Below the pieces are notes generated by a model, which saw only the letters and a program-made list of their open reading frames with translations, searched no databases and was not told the origin of the DNA. Below, piece after piece: positions 1 to 8,598 of a stretch of 64,000 bases of DNA. Origin of the DNA: an uncultured Prevotella sp. (GTDB taxonomy: Bacteria > Bacteroidota > Bacteroidia > Bacteroidales > Bacteroidaceae); assembly GCA_900316015.1 (NCBI GenBank), contig ONBG01000001.1:62001-126000 (forward strand), written 5' to 3'. Every line of letters begins with the position of its first letter. Position 1 is the first letter of the stretch. Both the position numbers and the translations under genes were made by a program.

Positions 1-1
1 T

Positions 2-547
2 TATGGCAGGAGCCGGAAGTTCCCGATCCATTTGCTGGGGAAGGTCATTCCCGGTCAAAGTCATTATTTAGCTAAGACGATCTTCCAGCCAGAGTTGGTG
101 ACCGTCTATGCGAACAAGAAGATCTTGGATAGCATTAAGTATGTGGAGACTGAGATCTTGAATATCCGTAATTTTGAGGATACTGTTGTCCAGTATGTCG
201 CGTTGAGGCCTATCAGAGGCGCGAAGATCGTTCCTACGCGGGTAAGGATGTGCCTATATCCTGATATCCTGACAGAGGAAAGTGTGGAGGTGCCGATTAT
301 CCCGATCAACATGCCTGTCGGAAAGACACTACGCCTGTTCCCTTCCCGCGTTACGGTCAAGTTTATTGTTGGTGCCAGTGAGTTTCGTAAGATTAAACCG
401 GAATATTTTAAAGTGGTTGCCGATTACGAAGATATCATCCGGCATCCCTCGGATAAATGCCAGTTGATCTTGAAAACTTATCCTCATGGCGTGAGCAAGG
501 CGACCCTTGAACATCAGCAGGTGGATTATCTGATTGAGCAGCAATGA
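2..547 (+). CDS. YbbR-like domain protein, C-terminal part
   Basis: The reading frame is already open at the left edge, so only the last 181 residues are seen and the true start lies outside the window. The sequence has the short beta-strand, proline-rich pattern of YbbR-like repeats. Such proteins are usually membrane anchored; in firmicutes they bind and regulate the diadenylate cyclase, while in Bacteroidetes the role is not established. The stop codon overlaps the start of coaE by four bases (ATGA), so the two are very likely co-transcribed and translationally coupled. YbbR followed by coaE is a gene order I know from Bacteroidales, which supports the call. No anchor can be assessed because the N terminus is missing. 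Confidence 0.75.
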   Translation, partial: YGRSRKFPIHLLGKVIPGQSHYLAKTIFQPELVTVYANKKILDSIKYVETEILNIRNFEDTVVQYVALRPIRGAKIVPTRVRMCLYPDILTEESVEVPIIPINMPVGKTLRLFPSRVTVKFIVGASEFRKIKPEYFKVVADYEDIIRHPSDKCQLILKTYPHGVSKATLEHQQVDYLIEQQ

Positions 548-1104
548 AGTATGCCATTACAGGTGGAATCGGATGCGGGAAGTCGTATGTCTGTCAACGG
601 TTGGCAGTACGGGGGATTCGTGTCTACGATTGTGATGAGGCTGCCAAGCGGTTGTTGCGCAATTCTGTTCCTTTGCAGCGTCAGTTGCAGGACCTCGTAG
701 GGGAAGAAACCTTTGTGGGACATGTCCTACAGAAGCGTGTCCTTGCCCAATATATCCTCCAAAGTGAGCAGCATGCCCATGCGGTGGATGCGATCGTCCA
801 TCCTGCGGTGGCGCAAGACTTTGAACAATCTGGATACGATTGGTTGGAATCAGCCATTTTCTTTGATTCCGGTTTCGATCAGCTTGTTTCCATTGATAAG
901 GTAATCTGTGTGACGGCCCCACTGGAGGTACGCATCACGAGGATTATGCGCCGAGACGGTATCTCACGTGAGCAGGCATTGGGATGGATCCGTCGCCAGT
1001 TGCCCCCAGAAGAAGTCGTGGCAAGGAGCGATTATGAGATTGTCAATGATGGTGTTGCTGATATTGATCAGCAACTCAATACGATCCTTTACCATCAGTT
1101 TTAG
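544..1104 (+). CDS. coaE: dephospho-CoA kinase
   Basis: Catalyses the last step of coenzyme A synthesis, phosphorylating the 3' hydroxyl of dephospho-CoA with ATP in the cytoplasm. The Walker A loop GGIGCGKS is at residues 7-14, and a DxD-like acidic segment (YDCDEAAK) follows around residue 28. The protein has 186 residues, slightly short but within the CoaE range. The start is fixed by the ATGA overlap with the YbbR gene. It is the last gene of that operon: the next gene has its own promoter after a 165-base gap. Confidence 0.95.
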   Translation: MKYAITGGIGCGKSYVCQRLAVRGIRVYDCDEAAKRLLRNSVPLQRQLQDLVGEETFVGHVLQKRVLAQYILQSEQHAHAVDAIVHPAVAQDFEQSGYDWLESAIFFDSGFDQLVSIDKVICVTAPLEVRITRIMRRDGISREQALGWIRRQLPPEEVVARSDYEIVNDGVADIDQQLNTILYHQF

Positions 1105-1129
1105 AAGATTTGATACTCAATCAAATCGT

Positions 1130-1233
1130 GTATTTCTCTCGGTTTGCAGTATCTTTTGATAAGCTACGCTACACCTCGGAAATAAAAATAAAACAAGTTT
1201 TATTTTGTATTTCTCTCGGTTTGCAGTATCTTT
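1130..1233 (+). repeat. duplicated 27-base promoter segment
   Basis: Two identical 27-base copies lie at 1130-1156 and 1207-1233, 77 bases apart. Each carries the spacer and most of the -7 element of a Bacteroidetes promoter. The downstream copy ends TATCTTTG and is a good promoter; the upstream copy ends TATCTTTT and has lost the final G. This looks like a local tandem duplication of the promoter of the next gene. Confidence 0.75.
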
Positions 1234-1234
1234 G
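1204..1234 (+). promoter_or_regulatory. promoter of the DUF5606 gene
   Basis: TTTG at 1204-1207, a 19-base spacer and TATCTTTG at 1227-1234 fit the Bacteroidetes -33/-7 consensus. The start codon follows 36 bases later. Confidence 0.8.
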
Positions 1235-1269
1235 CATTCCGTAAATTAATAACTAATTAAAGAGTTAAA

Positions 1270-1719
1270 ATGGAAACAATACTTTCAATTGCTGGGAAGC
1301 CCGGTCTTTATAAGCTGGTCTCTCGTGGCAAAATGAATTTGATAGTAGAAGCTTTGGATGAAACCCATAAGCGCCAACCCGCATTCGCGACGGATCGCGT
1401 GACCAGCCTTGCCGATATCGCCATGTATACGGATGCAGAAGATGTCCCCTTGTGGCAGGTACTCGAAAATGTTGGCAAGAAGGAGGAAAACAAGACCGCG
1501 TCTTTCAATTTTAAGAAAGCTTCTCCTAAGGAATTGCATGACTACTTTGCGGAGGTACTTCCTTCCTATGACAGGGATCGTGTCCACGACAGTGATATCA
1601 AGAAATTGCTGCAGTGGTATAATATCTTGATCAAAAACGGAATCACGGATTTCAAGCAGGTCCTTGCTCCTACAGAAGGCGACAATGTTGATGACCGTAA
1701 GGAAGACGGTAAGGAATAA
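1270..1719 (+). CDS. DUF5606 domain protein
   Basis: A 149-residue soluble protein starting METILSIAGKPG, which is characteristic of the DUF5606 family found across Bacteroidetes. No signal peptide or membrane segment is visible. The first 45 residues look like a small beta-rich domain; the rest (ASPKELHDYFAEVLP onwards) is helical and acidic at the end. Function is unknown. It has its own promoter and a strong hairpin behind it, so it is probably monocistronic. A position next to coaE and YbbR is typical, which suggests a core rather than accessory role. Confidence 0.85.
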   Translation: METILSIAGKPGLYKLVSRGKMNLIVEALDETHKRQPAFATDRVTSLADIAMYTDAEDVPLWQVLENVGKKEENKTASFNFKKASPKELHDYFAEVLPSYDRDRVHDSDIKKLLQWYNILIKNGITDFKQVLAPTEGDNVDDRKEDGKE

Positions 1720-1740
1720 GATCGTCTTCCATTCAAGAAG

Positions 1741-1780
1741 CTCCGCCATTTTGTCGTGTTAAAGCGACAGAATGGCGGAG
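1741..1780 (+). terminator. hairpin after the DUF5606 gene
   Basis: A 16-base stem at 1741-1756 pairs with 1765-1780 with one wobble and an 8-base loop. The T tract behind it is poor, so termination strength is uncertain. Confidence 0.65.
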
Positions 1781-1854
1781 TTCTCGTCTTGGTATGTTAG
1801 TTGCATGAATTCAAGTGTTCTTCAATACGAATATAATTAATAGGAGATTAAGAT

Positions 1855-2262
1855 ATGTATAGAAATTCATGGTTACCAGAAGTCTTTAATGATTTCTTTG
1901 AGAATAACAACATGCCGAGAACCAATGCAACGGCTCCTGCCATCAATGTCTTGGAAACAGCAAATGATTATCAAGTGGAATTAGCTGCTCCTGGCATGCG
2001 CAAGGATGATTTCAATGTCAACATCGATGCGGATGGAAACTTGACCATCAAGATGGAGAACCATCATGAAGATGAGAGCAAACAGGCTCATTACCTGCGC
2101 AGGGAATTCTCATACAGCAAGTTTGAGCAGACCTTGATCTTACCGGAGGATGTTGACAAGAATAAGATCTCGGCTCGTGTGGCAGACGGAGTGCTCACCG
2201 TCGTTCTTCCCAAGATTGTCAAGGAAGAGCAAAAGGTGGCACGTCAGATCACAGTAGGATAA
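1855..2262 (+). CDS. Hsp20/alpha-crystallin small heat-shock protein
   Basis: A 135-residue ATP-independent chaperone that holds unfolding proteins. The alpha-crystallin domain runs from about residue 25 (INVLETANDYQVELAAPG) to the VLTVVLPK beta9 strand near residue 120, and the C-terminal tail RQITVG supplies the IxI/V-type anchoring motif. TAGGAG at about 1841 is a fair ribosome-binding site. It is the only one of five hsp20 copies or relics in this window that shares no flanking sequence with the others, so it is probably the ancestral core copy. A strong terminator follows. Confidence 0.95.
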   Translation: MYRNSWLPEVFNDFFENNNMPRTNATAPAINVLETANDYQVELAAPGMRKDDFNVNIDADGNLTIKMENHHEDESKQAHYLRREFSYSKFEQTLILPEDVDKNKISARVADGVLTVVLPKIVKEEQKVARQITVG

Positions 2263-2607
2263 AATAGGTAAGAAGATTTAAGTTGGATTTAACTGCTATC
2301 AATAGGTGTTAATAGATAGATAATAGTTTTGTGTGATTGTTAGATTTTGAAGAGGATGTATCATCATGGGAATTGATGGTGCATCCTTTTTATGTTTTCG
2401 GGCTCGTAACCTGATTTTAGGTTGGAAATTCTCGAGAGAATTTGATCCCATCGAGAAGGTCTTGCCTAACAAGAGCATAGTTGTTACCATCAATTCTCGA
2501 GAAAAATTAGTGGAATAGGTGTTTTCCTGTCAACCTCGTGTCAACCTTTGACAACCTCAAAACAGGTTGCAAGCCCGATAAACACTGGGTTTTGACAACC
2601 TGTCAAC
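2263..2607. other. intergenic region rich in short repeats
   Basis: No gene is seen. Besides the terminator it holds a perfect palindrome with AAATTCTC/GAGAATTT arms at 2426-2443, a related half element at about 2491-2506, and the TGTCAACCT repeat cluster at 2528-2609 listed separately. Confidence 0.6.
2353..2391 (+). terminator. terminator after hsp20
   Basis: A 13-base stem (2353-2365 with 2375-2387, two G-T wobbles), a 9-base loop and a T run. Confidence 0.8.
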
Positions 2608-2609
2608 CT
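2528..2609 (+). repeat. iteron-like TG(T/A)CAACCT cluster
   Basis: Five direct copies of TGTCAACCT or TGACAACCT start at 2528, 2539, 2549, 2593 and 2601, and an inverted copy lies at 2562-2569. The first three are spaced 10-11 bases, one helical turn. This is the layout of a cooperative protein-binding site; no bound protein can be named from sequence. Confidence 0.65.
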
Positions 2610-2844
2610 AAAATGAAAAAAATCTCCAGTATCGATGTTCCCATTTGTAAGAAAGGGGCTCGGCGGTTGTCACGGCACTGGTCACTCCATCGAGAGTCAC
2701 CGTGTTGACACTCGGCTTAGTCTGTGCTGCCGGGGCGGTGTCATTATCATCGGAGCAGGAGGTGAACGCCATGCTCATCATCATTGCTGTCGCGAGGGCA
2801 AGAGCCTTGCCTGCCATGCTCGCCAAAAGATTGTTCTTTTTCAT
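2608..2844 (-). pseudogene. truncated lipoprotein gene (5' end only)
   Basis: The first ~65 residues form a convincing lipoprotein start: lysines, a hydrophobic stretch and a lipobox ending AFTSC, followed by an Asp/Ser-rich linker typical of surface lipoproteins. After about residue 65 the sequence turns into an unrelated tail (YKWEHRYWRFF) and stops where the TGTCAACCT cluster begins, so the body of the protein has been lost. Calling it a relic is inference; a short secreted peptide could still be made. Confidence 0.55.
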
Positions 2845-3087
2845 TTCTCTTATGTCTTTCCTTAACCGCTTTCCCCCTCCCTGCCCCCTCCCCTGTAGGG
2901 AGGAAAGTCCGAGCGCGGGCTTGTGGAAGTGTATGGAGGGGGAACGCCTTTAGAAGGCTGGTGTGTTAGGATTATTTACGATGATGTTTGCTTGAGTCCA
3001 CTTGAAGCAGTCCCCATTCATCATATCCGACTGTTTCCTTGGAAGGACTTTCCAAGTGGACTCTTGCAACTTTTTTATCAATCATGC

Positions 3088-5220
3088 CTACAGAGGTGTT
3101 ACACTTGAGATTCTCACTGTCCCGAACACGCTTCCCCTCAGTTTAATTTCCATTGCACCGGTCTCAATCTCTCCGTGGTTGAGCAGGAGCTGGTCTTGGG
3201 CATCATAGGCGTCTGTGCGACACCATCGGCTTCTGATGCGTAGTAGCGGGGCCTTGTATATGTATTCGCCAGGATTCAAGTCACCGTACACTCGGGACTT
3301 GCTGCTCTGGAACTTGTACCACCACGGATCCTGTGTTTTAGCCGAACTTTTCGAGTTTACAATCTTGAAGATGACTGGTCGCTCGTTCACAATGCGGAAA
3401 CACTGCACATCGAGCTGCACTTTTACGTGGCCGTCTAAGATTTTTACGTCAGAGACGTTGATGGTGGTGGACAGTTTTCTCGGGCACCGTGTGTAGCCAA
3501 TCTGGTACTGTTTTCCATAGTATAAAGGCTTGATAACCTTTCCAGGATAAGAGCCTGTAATGAGCTGGATGGTGTATTTCATCACTACGCCCTGGTTGTT
3601 TGGTCCGAATTTCATGTTTTCGCTCATGGCTTTTTCCAATTCAGCCTGGGTGCGTTTGCTTCTAAGGGCATTTATGGTCAAGCCAGTTCCTCCCAGATTG
3701 AAGATCTCGTCGTTGGTGTAGCTCGACGATTGGGCTATCGACTGACTTGCGCTTACCTTCTGTCCGTAGCCAGACACCTTCTGTGAAGAGTCGAAGGTGA
3801 ATTTCTTTGCCGAGTATTCCTTCAGGTAGCTGAAGGTTCTCCCGTAGGTCACCGAGGTTACGATTGCGATAGCATTTCCCCGTAGCTCTCTTTGGAGTTG
3901 ATTCCACGTAACGCTTTTATCGAACAGAGAAGAGGGGTCTTGCTTCCAGTCGTCCTTCAGCTTGATGGTGAAGTAGTCTTGGTCCAGTGTAGTGGCTTGG
4001 ACAAACGTCTGTTCAGAAGAAGTGGTGTTCGCTTTCACGTTCACGTTGCAGCCAGCAAAGGAGGAGTCGACCGCCAAATCCATCTTCAGGCTCTTGTCGC
4101 TGGTATGGATTTTTGTTCTGATGCGTTGTACGCCCGGAGCAGTATAGCCAGAATTGAGCAGCGTCTGCATGATCTTGTTCGTTGCTTCTCTCACATCAGC
4201 ATTGTTCGGGTTGATGTTGCTCTGCGACGGGTTGCCCCCTGTGAGAAAATCACCATAGATGGATATTCGACTTCTTGGTATCCTGCCTAACGGATTGGGT
4301 GAGCCACTTGTGATCATGTCGTCAACCATGAGGATTGCTCCCGGATAGATGTTCTCATATCCGCTGCCACGCACATATATCTCCTGTCCGTTGATGGAGT
4401 ATTCCTCTTTACGGTCAAGGATGTAAGCGAAATCTCTGTCGGGCAGACTTTCAAAAGCGACAGGATATAGCGACTTATCATCATACATGGAATTGTTAAT
4501 CATAGATGCAGGAGAGAATCCTATGGATGCCAGACCCGTATTGATGTCCTTGCGTCGCTGTTCTTCTGCGTTGAGGCCAGCCGTATTCACGGTTGTGACA
4601 TGCAAGTCGTTGTATCGCGAGAAAGCCTTCCCGTCGTACACCCATACTGTGATGCGATAGCTGGTTTCTGGGAACAGTCCTGTTATCTTATACGTGTTTG
4701 TATCCGTCATGTAGATGCTCTGTTTCCTGTTGGCTTCGTTGTAGGTTGGTCCCTGTGTCCATGTCACCAGATAGCGAAGATCCTTTTGGGCGGTTTCTTT
4801 GTCGGTAGCCTTCTGCCACGACAGCTCGATGCTGTTGGCATTGATTTTGTCTACCCTTACTACCTTGTAAGGAATGTAGGGAGCCGTGTTAGGAGCCGTG
4901 TCGGGCAAGGTGGTTGTCTTTGTGAGGGCATAGAAGTTCTCTGCACCCTGCGGATCTCTCACATATACGAGAATATCGTACGTAGTGTAGGGCTTGAGCC
5001 CAGTAATGGTGTAGGAGGAGATATTGACCTTCCTTTCACTCATCTTCCTGACGTTGTTGTCCCACACGTAAGGTGCCTCACACCAGGTAACAATGTACGA
5101 CAACTGGTCTTGTGAACTTTCCCTGTCAGTAGCCTTGGTCCACTGAATGGTGATGCTGTTCTTGGTTTTGCCGACAATGTTAATCCTTTGTACGGCAACA
5201 AGCGGTCTGGTATTTATCAT
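3088..5220 (-). CDS. cholesterol-dependent cytolysin-like protein with two FnIII domains
   Basis: A 710-residue protein. Two fibronectin type III domains occupy about residues 5-105 and 118-213 (each with xYxVTW and TGLxPxTxY signatures). From about residue 217 the sequence follows the thiol-activated cytolysin fold: IYPGAILMVDD matches the YPGALLxA region, TSVTYGRTFSYLK matches the VAYGRTxYVKL region, and a domain-4-like stretch ends MEIKLRGSVFGTVRISS. The undecapeptide region is replaced by AKTQDPWWYKF, and the Thr-Leu cholesterol pair is not seen in the last loop. Unusually there is no signal peptide: the frame is closed by a stop 14 codons before the ATG. It may be a Bacteroidetes CDC-like protein that lost its secretion signal, or one exported by another route. 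The divergent neighbour is a two-component regulator. Confidence 0.8.
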   Translation of the reverse strand: MINTRPLVAVQRINIVGKTKNSITIQWTKATDRESSQDQLSYIVTWCEAPYVWDNNVRKMSERKVNISSYTITGLKPYTTYDILVYVRDPQGAENFYALTKTTTLPDTAPNTAPYIPYKVVRVDKINANSIELSWQKATDKETAQKDLRYLVTWTQGPTYNEANRKQSIYMTDTNTYKITGLFPETSYRITVWVYDGKAFSRYNDLHVTTVNTAGLNAEEQRRKDINTGLASIGFSPASMINNSMYDDKSLYPVAFESLPDRDFAYILDRKEEYSINGQEIYVRGSGYENIYPGAILMVDDMITSGSPNPLGRIPRSRISIYGDFLTGGNPSQSNINPNNADVREATNKIMQTLLNSGYTAPGVQRIRTKIHTSDKSLKMDLAVDSSFAGCNVNVKANTTSSEQTFVQATTLDQDYFTIKLKDDWKQDPSSLFDKSVTWNQLQRELRGNAIAIVTSVTYGRTFSYLKEYSAKKFTFDSSQKVSGYGQKVSASQSIAQSSSYTNDEIFNLGGTGLTINALRSKRTQAELEKAMSENMKFGPNNQGVVMKYTIQLITGSYPGKVIKPLYYGKQYQIGYTRCPRKLSTTINVSDVKILDGHVKVQLDVQCFRIVNERPVIFKIVNSKSSAKTQDPWWYKFQSSKSRVYGDLNPGEYIYKAPLLRIRSRWCRTDAYDAQDQLLLNHGEIETGAMEIKLRGSVFGTVRISSVTPL

Positions 5221-5377
5221 GTCTCGTTTGCAATTAACCTTAGTACTATTGCGAGGTTTTTATTGTTTTGCTAAGATGATCGTAAACGGGTGCAAAAGTG
5301 ACTTGCTGCCAGCTCTGCTACGCGTAGCTAAGTTTGTTACAAAATTAGAGGCAATATGCGTTGAAGGGGCTATGCTC

Positions 5378-5439
5378 ATCGGACAAAAAAATATTTTTAT
5401 CGGACATTCTGCATTGATACTGACTATTCTCATCGGACA
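5378..5439 (-). promoter_or_regulatory. three TGTCCGAT direct repeats
   Basis: TGTCCGAT occurs on the minus strand at 5378-5385, 5399-5406 and 5432-5439. The 21 and 33 base spacing keeps all copies near the same helical face. They lie 158-219 bases upstream of the cytolysin-like gene and between it and the regulator gene, so they could be sites for the AraC domain of that regulator (inference). Confidence 0.55.
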
Positions 5440-5554
5440 TTTTAGAAGTGTAACTTGCTGGTAATCATATGGAATCCATGAATAGTTTTACGCTTTTTAA
5501 GAATTTGGCTTTATTGACGAATCATTGCGCTTGTATAGAATTATTATTGAACTT

Positions 5555-5586
5555 TTTGGAAGTTAAGGCTTTTTATCTTATCTTTG
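5555..5586 (+). promoter_or_regulatory. promoter of the hybrid regulator gene
   Basis: TTTG at 5555-5558, a 20-base spacer and TATCTTTG at 5579-5586. The leader to the ATG is about 105 bases. Confidence 0.75.
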
Positions 5587-5698
5587 CAAGCAGACAAATG
5601 CCAAGACGCATGGTTGCAAGCAGACTGATCATCATCTTCTCGGACTAAAAGGAAGAGCTGCTTTTGCACGGCATGAAACGTAATAATACTCAACACCT

Positions 5699-8563
5699 AT
5701 GCAATTCTACGAAAATGCTTTCAACGCTACCTTACAGCCCTATTGCAAGTCTATTAATGGCACAGGTCAACGCAAGCGAATACCATCCAACCTGTTGCTT
5801 GTGTTGATTTCTTTTTGTCTCCTGCTCGTTTCTTGTGGAAAGAACCACGTGCCGGTAAGCCCTGAAAAGCGCAGGTCGGCTGACAGTATCGTACGCACAA
5901 CCCACGGCACAGACTCCCTCGCCTTGTTGCAAAAGCAGTTGGAACGCAAGGGTGACAGGCTCGGTAGCATTGTCGCCCTCCGGGAATGGGGAAAGGCGTT
6001 GCGGAATGATAGCCGTTTTGACGAGGCTTTGCGCATTCACAGCAAGGGACTGCAAGAAGCAGAGGCTATTGGCGACACGCTGGAATGGGTGCAAGCCTTG
6101 AACAACATCGGAACCGACTATCGGCGCATGGGCGTGCTCGACATGGCACAGGAGTATCATTACAAAGCTTGGAAAATGAGTGAGGAATGTACAGATACCT
6201 CGTTCACTGCCAAGAAAAACCGTGTGGTATCGCTCAACGGACTGGGTAATATCTATATGACGTTAGGCAACTACGAGCGTGCTGACAGCGCGCTACGCAT
6301 GGCACTGAATGGTGAGCGACAATTACACAGTGCACTGGGACAGGCCATTAACTATGCCAATCTCGGTTCCATCTTCGAGCATCGTGGTCAGACGGACTCA
6401 GCATGGGCGTACTATCGCCACTCAATGGCACTGAACACAGAAGCGGGCAGCGACCTCGGCATAGCACTTTGCCACACCTATTTCGGGTCGCTCTATGAGA
6501 GAGCACGGCAGTACGACAAGGCTCTGGCGGAATTCGAGGCAGCCTACAAGATCATGGAAGCCTCGAATGACGAATGGCATGCGCTGAACGCACTCATAGC
6601 CCTTGCTGGCATCTACCGACTCACAGGCAACAAAGAGCGGGAAATGAGATACTTGAACGAAGCAAAACAGATGGCGCAAACTATCAAATCGCCCGAGCAC
6701 CTGGCGGAAATATATACTTTATATTATAAGCACTACCAACAGGCGGGAGACTGCCGTTCGGCATTGGCAGCTTATGAAAAGGCTACGATGATGCGGGACA
6801 GTGTGCTGGACATGGAGAAGGTGAACCGCATTCAGAACACGAGCCTGAACATAGAGCGTAATCGCCAGGCTAAACAGATGAGTGAGGCGCAGCAACGTTT
6901 AGAGAAGGAGCGCACCGAACGCCAGGTGGGTTTCTTGATCCTTGGGCTTGTGTTGGCTGTGGTAGTGGGCGTGTTGCTGATGGTGCTCTACACCGATCGG
7001 TTGCGCCGGCGCAACCATTTGGCGTTGAAGCGGCTTGCGGCATCGCGAGAGAATTTCTTTACCAATATCACCCACGAGTTCCGCACGCCGCTCACCGTGA
7101 TTCTCGGACTGAGCCGCGACCTGCAAAATCAGGGAGTGACGGATGTCAGCGGCAAGGCGAAAACCATAGAACGACAGGGCAGTGGACTGCTTGCGCTCAT
7201 CAACCAGCTCTTGGATATCTCTAAGATCAAGTCGTCCATGGGCAACGCTGACTGGAAGAACGGTAACATCACTGCCCATCTCGCCATGATCATCGAGACT
7301 TATCGCGAATATGCCCGCAGCCGCAACATCGACCTGCAGTTCTTGTCCAAGGAAACGGTGGAGATGGACTTCGTACCCGACTATGTGAACAAAGTGATGA
7401 ATAACCTGCTTTCCAACGCCTTTAAGTTCACCCCCGAATACGGTAGGGTGGGTGTGGCTACATGGCGTGAAGGCGACAAGTTCTTCATTGATGTAGTCGA
7501 CACAGGAGAAGGCATGGACAAAGAGACTCTCAGCCATGTCTTCGAGCCATTCTATCAGGGGGAAAGCGATAAGCGGCACATTGGAACAGGAGTAGGGCTC
7601 GCACTCGTGAAGCAGATCATGGATGCAGTGGGCGGAAAGATAACAGTGGAAAGCTTGGTGGGTAAAGGCACGATATTCCATATAAGCATACCGATACACA
7701 ATAATATTAAACATAAAATGGTAGAGGTGGCTACAGGAAACACACCCTTGCTGCCTAAGAATGAACCGGAACTTGCAGACAGTGAGGATGGAGACGACCG
7801 GTGCCGTCTGCTTGTTATCGAGGACAACCGCGACATCGCCGCTTATATAGGCGCGCAGTTTAACGGTCGATATGCCATTTCCTACGCCAATAATGGCAGA
7901 GAAGGTTTGGAAAAAGCACTCGATCTTGTACCCGACCTCATTATCACCGACCTGATGATGCCAGGCATGGACGGATTAGAGGTGTGCCATCAGGTGCGCA
8001 CCAACGAGATCACAGACCATATTCCCATCATTGTGGTAACAGCAAAGATCACGGAGCAAGAACGGATCAAGGGACTGGAAGTCGGAGCGGATGCCTACCT
8101 CGCCAAGCCGTTCAATACCGACGAACTGCGCACAAGGGTGGAGAACTTACTCGACCGCCATCGCCGGCTGCGGAGCAAGTTCAGCAAGAACGCCTATACG
8201 GATCAGGACAAGAGCGCACAGCTCACGGATGCGGAGCGTCGCTTCTTGGCCAAGACAGTAGATTTCATTTATCAACTCTTAGACAAGCGTCGGTTGGATG
8301 TGAACATGCTTGCTGAGAAGCTCTGCATGAGTCCCCGGCAGTTGCACCGAAAACTCGTGGCACTCACAGGCGACGCTCCAGCCTCATACATGCTTAAGAT
8401 AAAAATGCAAAAGGCGCGCCACCTGTTGAAAACGAAACCGGGGCTAACGATTGAGGACATCGCCGAACGCTGTGGCTTCGAGCATTCGCCCAATTTCTAC
8501 AGTGCTTTTAAGAAGATGTACGGTATCACGCCGATGGACTATCGCAGGCAGGGTGATCTATAG
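5699..8563 (+). CDS. TPR hybrid two-component system (sensor kinase, receiver, AraC HTH)
   Basis: A one-protein signalling system of 954 residues. A hydrophobic N-terminal segment (33-45) ends in a lipobox-like LLLVSC; TPR-type repeats fill about 85-400; the membrane helix is at 411-431. The cytoplasmic part has a HisKA domain with phospho-acceptor H459 (NITHEFRTPL), a HATPase with N box (NNLLSNAFKF), G1 (DTGEGM) and G2 (GTGVGLAL), a receiver with D751 (LIITDLMMPG) and K803, and an AraC helix-turn-helix at about 865-950. Unlike carbohydrate HTCS proteins it senses through TPRs, so the ligand is unclear. Likely targets are the flanking cytolysin-like and esterase genes, both of which have repeat sites upstream. 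Confidence 0.93.
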   Translation: MQFYENAFNATLQPYCKSINGTGQRKRIPSNLLLVLISFCLLLVSCGKNHVPVSPEKRRSADSIVRTTHGTDSLALLQKQLERKGDRLGSIVALREWGKALRNDSRFDEALRIHSKGLQEAEAIGDTLEWVQALNNIGTDYRRMGVLDMAQEYHYKAWKMSEECTDTSFTAKKNRVVSLNGLGNIYMTLGNYERADSALRMALNGERQLHSALGQAINYANLGSIFEHRGQTDSAWAYYRHSMALNTEAGSDLGIALCHTYFGSLYERARQYDKALAEFEAAYKIMEASNDEWHALNALIALAGIYRLTGNKEREMRYLNEAKQMAQTIKSPEHLAEIYTLYYKHYQQAGDCRSALAAYEKATMMRDSVLDMEKVNRIQNTSLNIERNRQAKQMSEAQQRLEKERTERQVGFLILGLVLAVVVGVLLMVLYTDRLRRRNHLALKRLAASRENFFTNITHEFRTPLTVILGLSRDLQNQGVTDVSGKAKTIERQGSGLLALINQLLDISKIKSSMGNADWKNGNITAHLAMIIETYREYARSRNIDLQFLSKETVEMDFVPDYVNKVMNNLLSNAFKFTPEYGRVGVATWREGDKFFIDVVDTGEGMDKETLSHVFEPFYQGESDKRHIGTGVGLALVKQIMDAVGGKITVESLVGKGTIFHISIPIHNNIKHKMVEVATGNTPLLPKNEPELADSEDGDDRCRLLVIEDNRDIAAYIGAQFNGRYAISYANNGREGLEKALDLVPDLIITDLMMPGMDGLEVCHQVRTNEITDHIPIIVVTAKITEQERIKGLEVGADAYLAKPFNTDELRTRVENLLDRHRRLRSKFSKNAYTDQDKSAQLTDAERRFLAKTVDFIYQLLDKRRLDVNMLAEKLCMSPRQLHRKLVALTGDAPASYMLKIKMQKARHLLKTKPGLTIEDIAERCGFEHSPNFYSAFKKMYGITPMDYRRQGDL

Positions 8564-8565
8564 TA

Positions 8566-8598
8566 CGGCTCTCGAACGGCTCTCGAACGGTTCTCGAA
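8566..8598 (+). repeat. three tandem 11-base repeats
   Basis: CGGCTCTCGAA is repeated head to tail at 8566-8576, 8577-8587 and 8588-8598 (third copy CGGTTCTCGAA). The period equals one helical turn. The array begins right after the regulator gene and about 100 bases before the TATATTTG -7 box (8695-8702) of the esterase gene, so it may be an activator site. Confidence 0.7.

Larger units (their letters stand above)
5221..5698. other. divergent intergenic region
   Basis: 478 bases between the cytolysin-like gene and the regulator gene. It contains the TGTCCGAT repeats, the promoter of the regulator gene and two copies of GCAAGCAGAC (about 5585 and 5612) just downstream of that promoter. No coding sequence is recognised. 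Confidence 0.6.
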
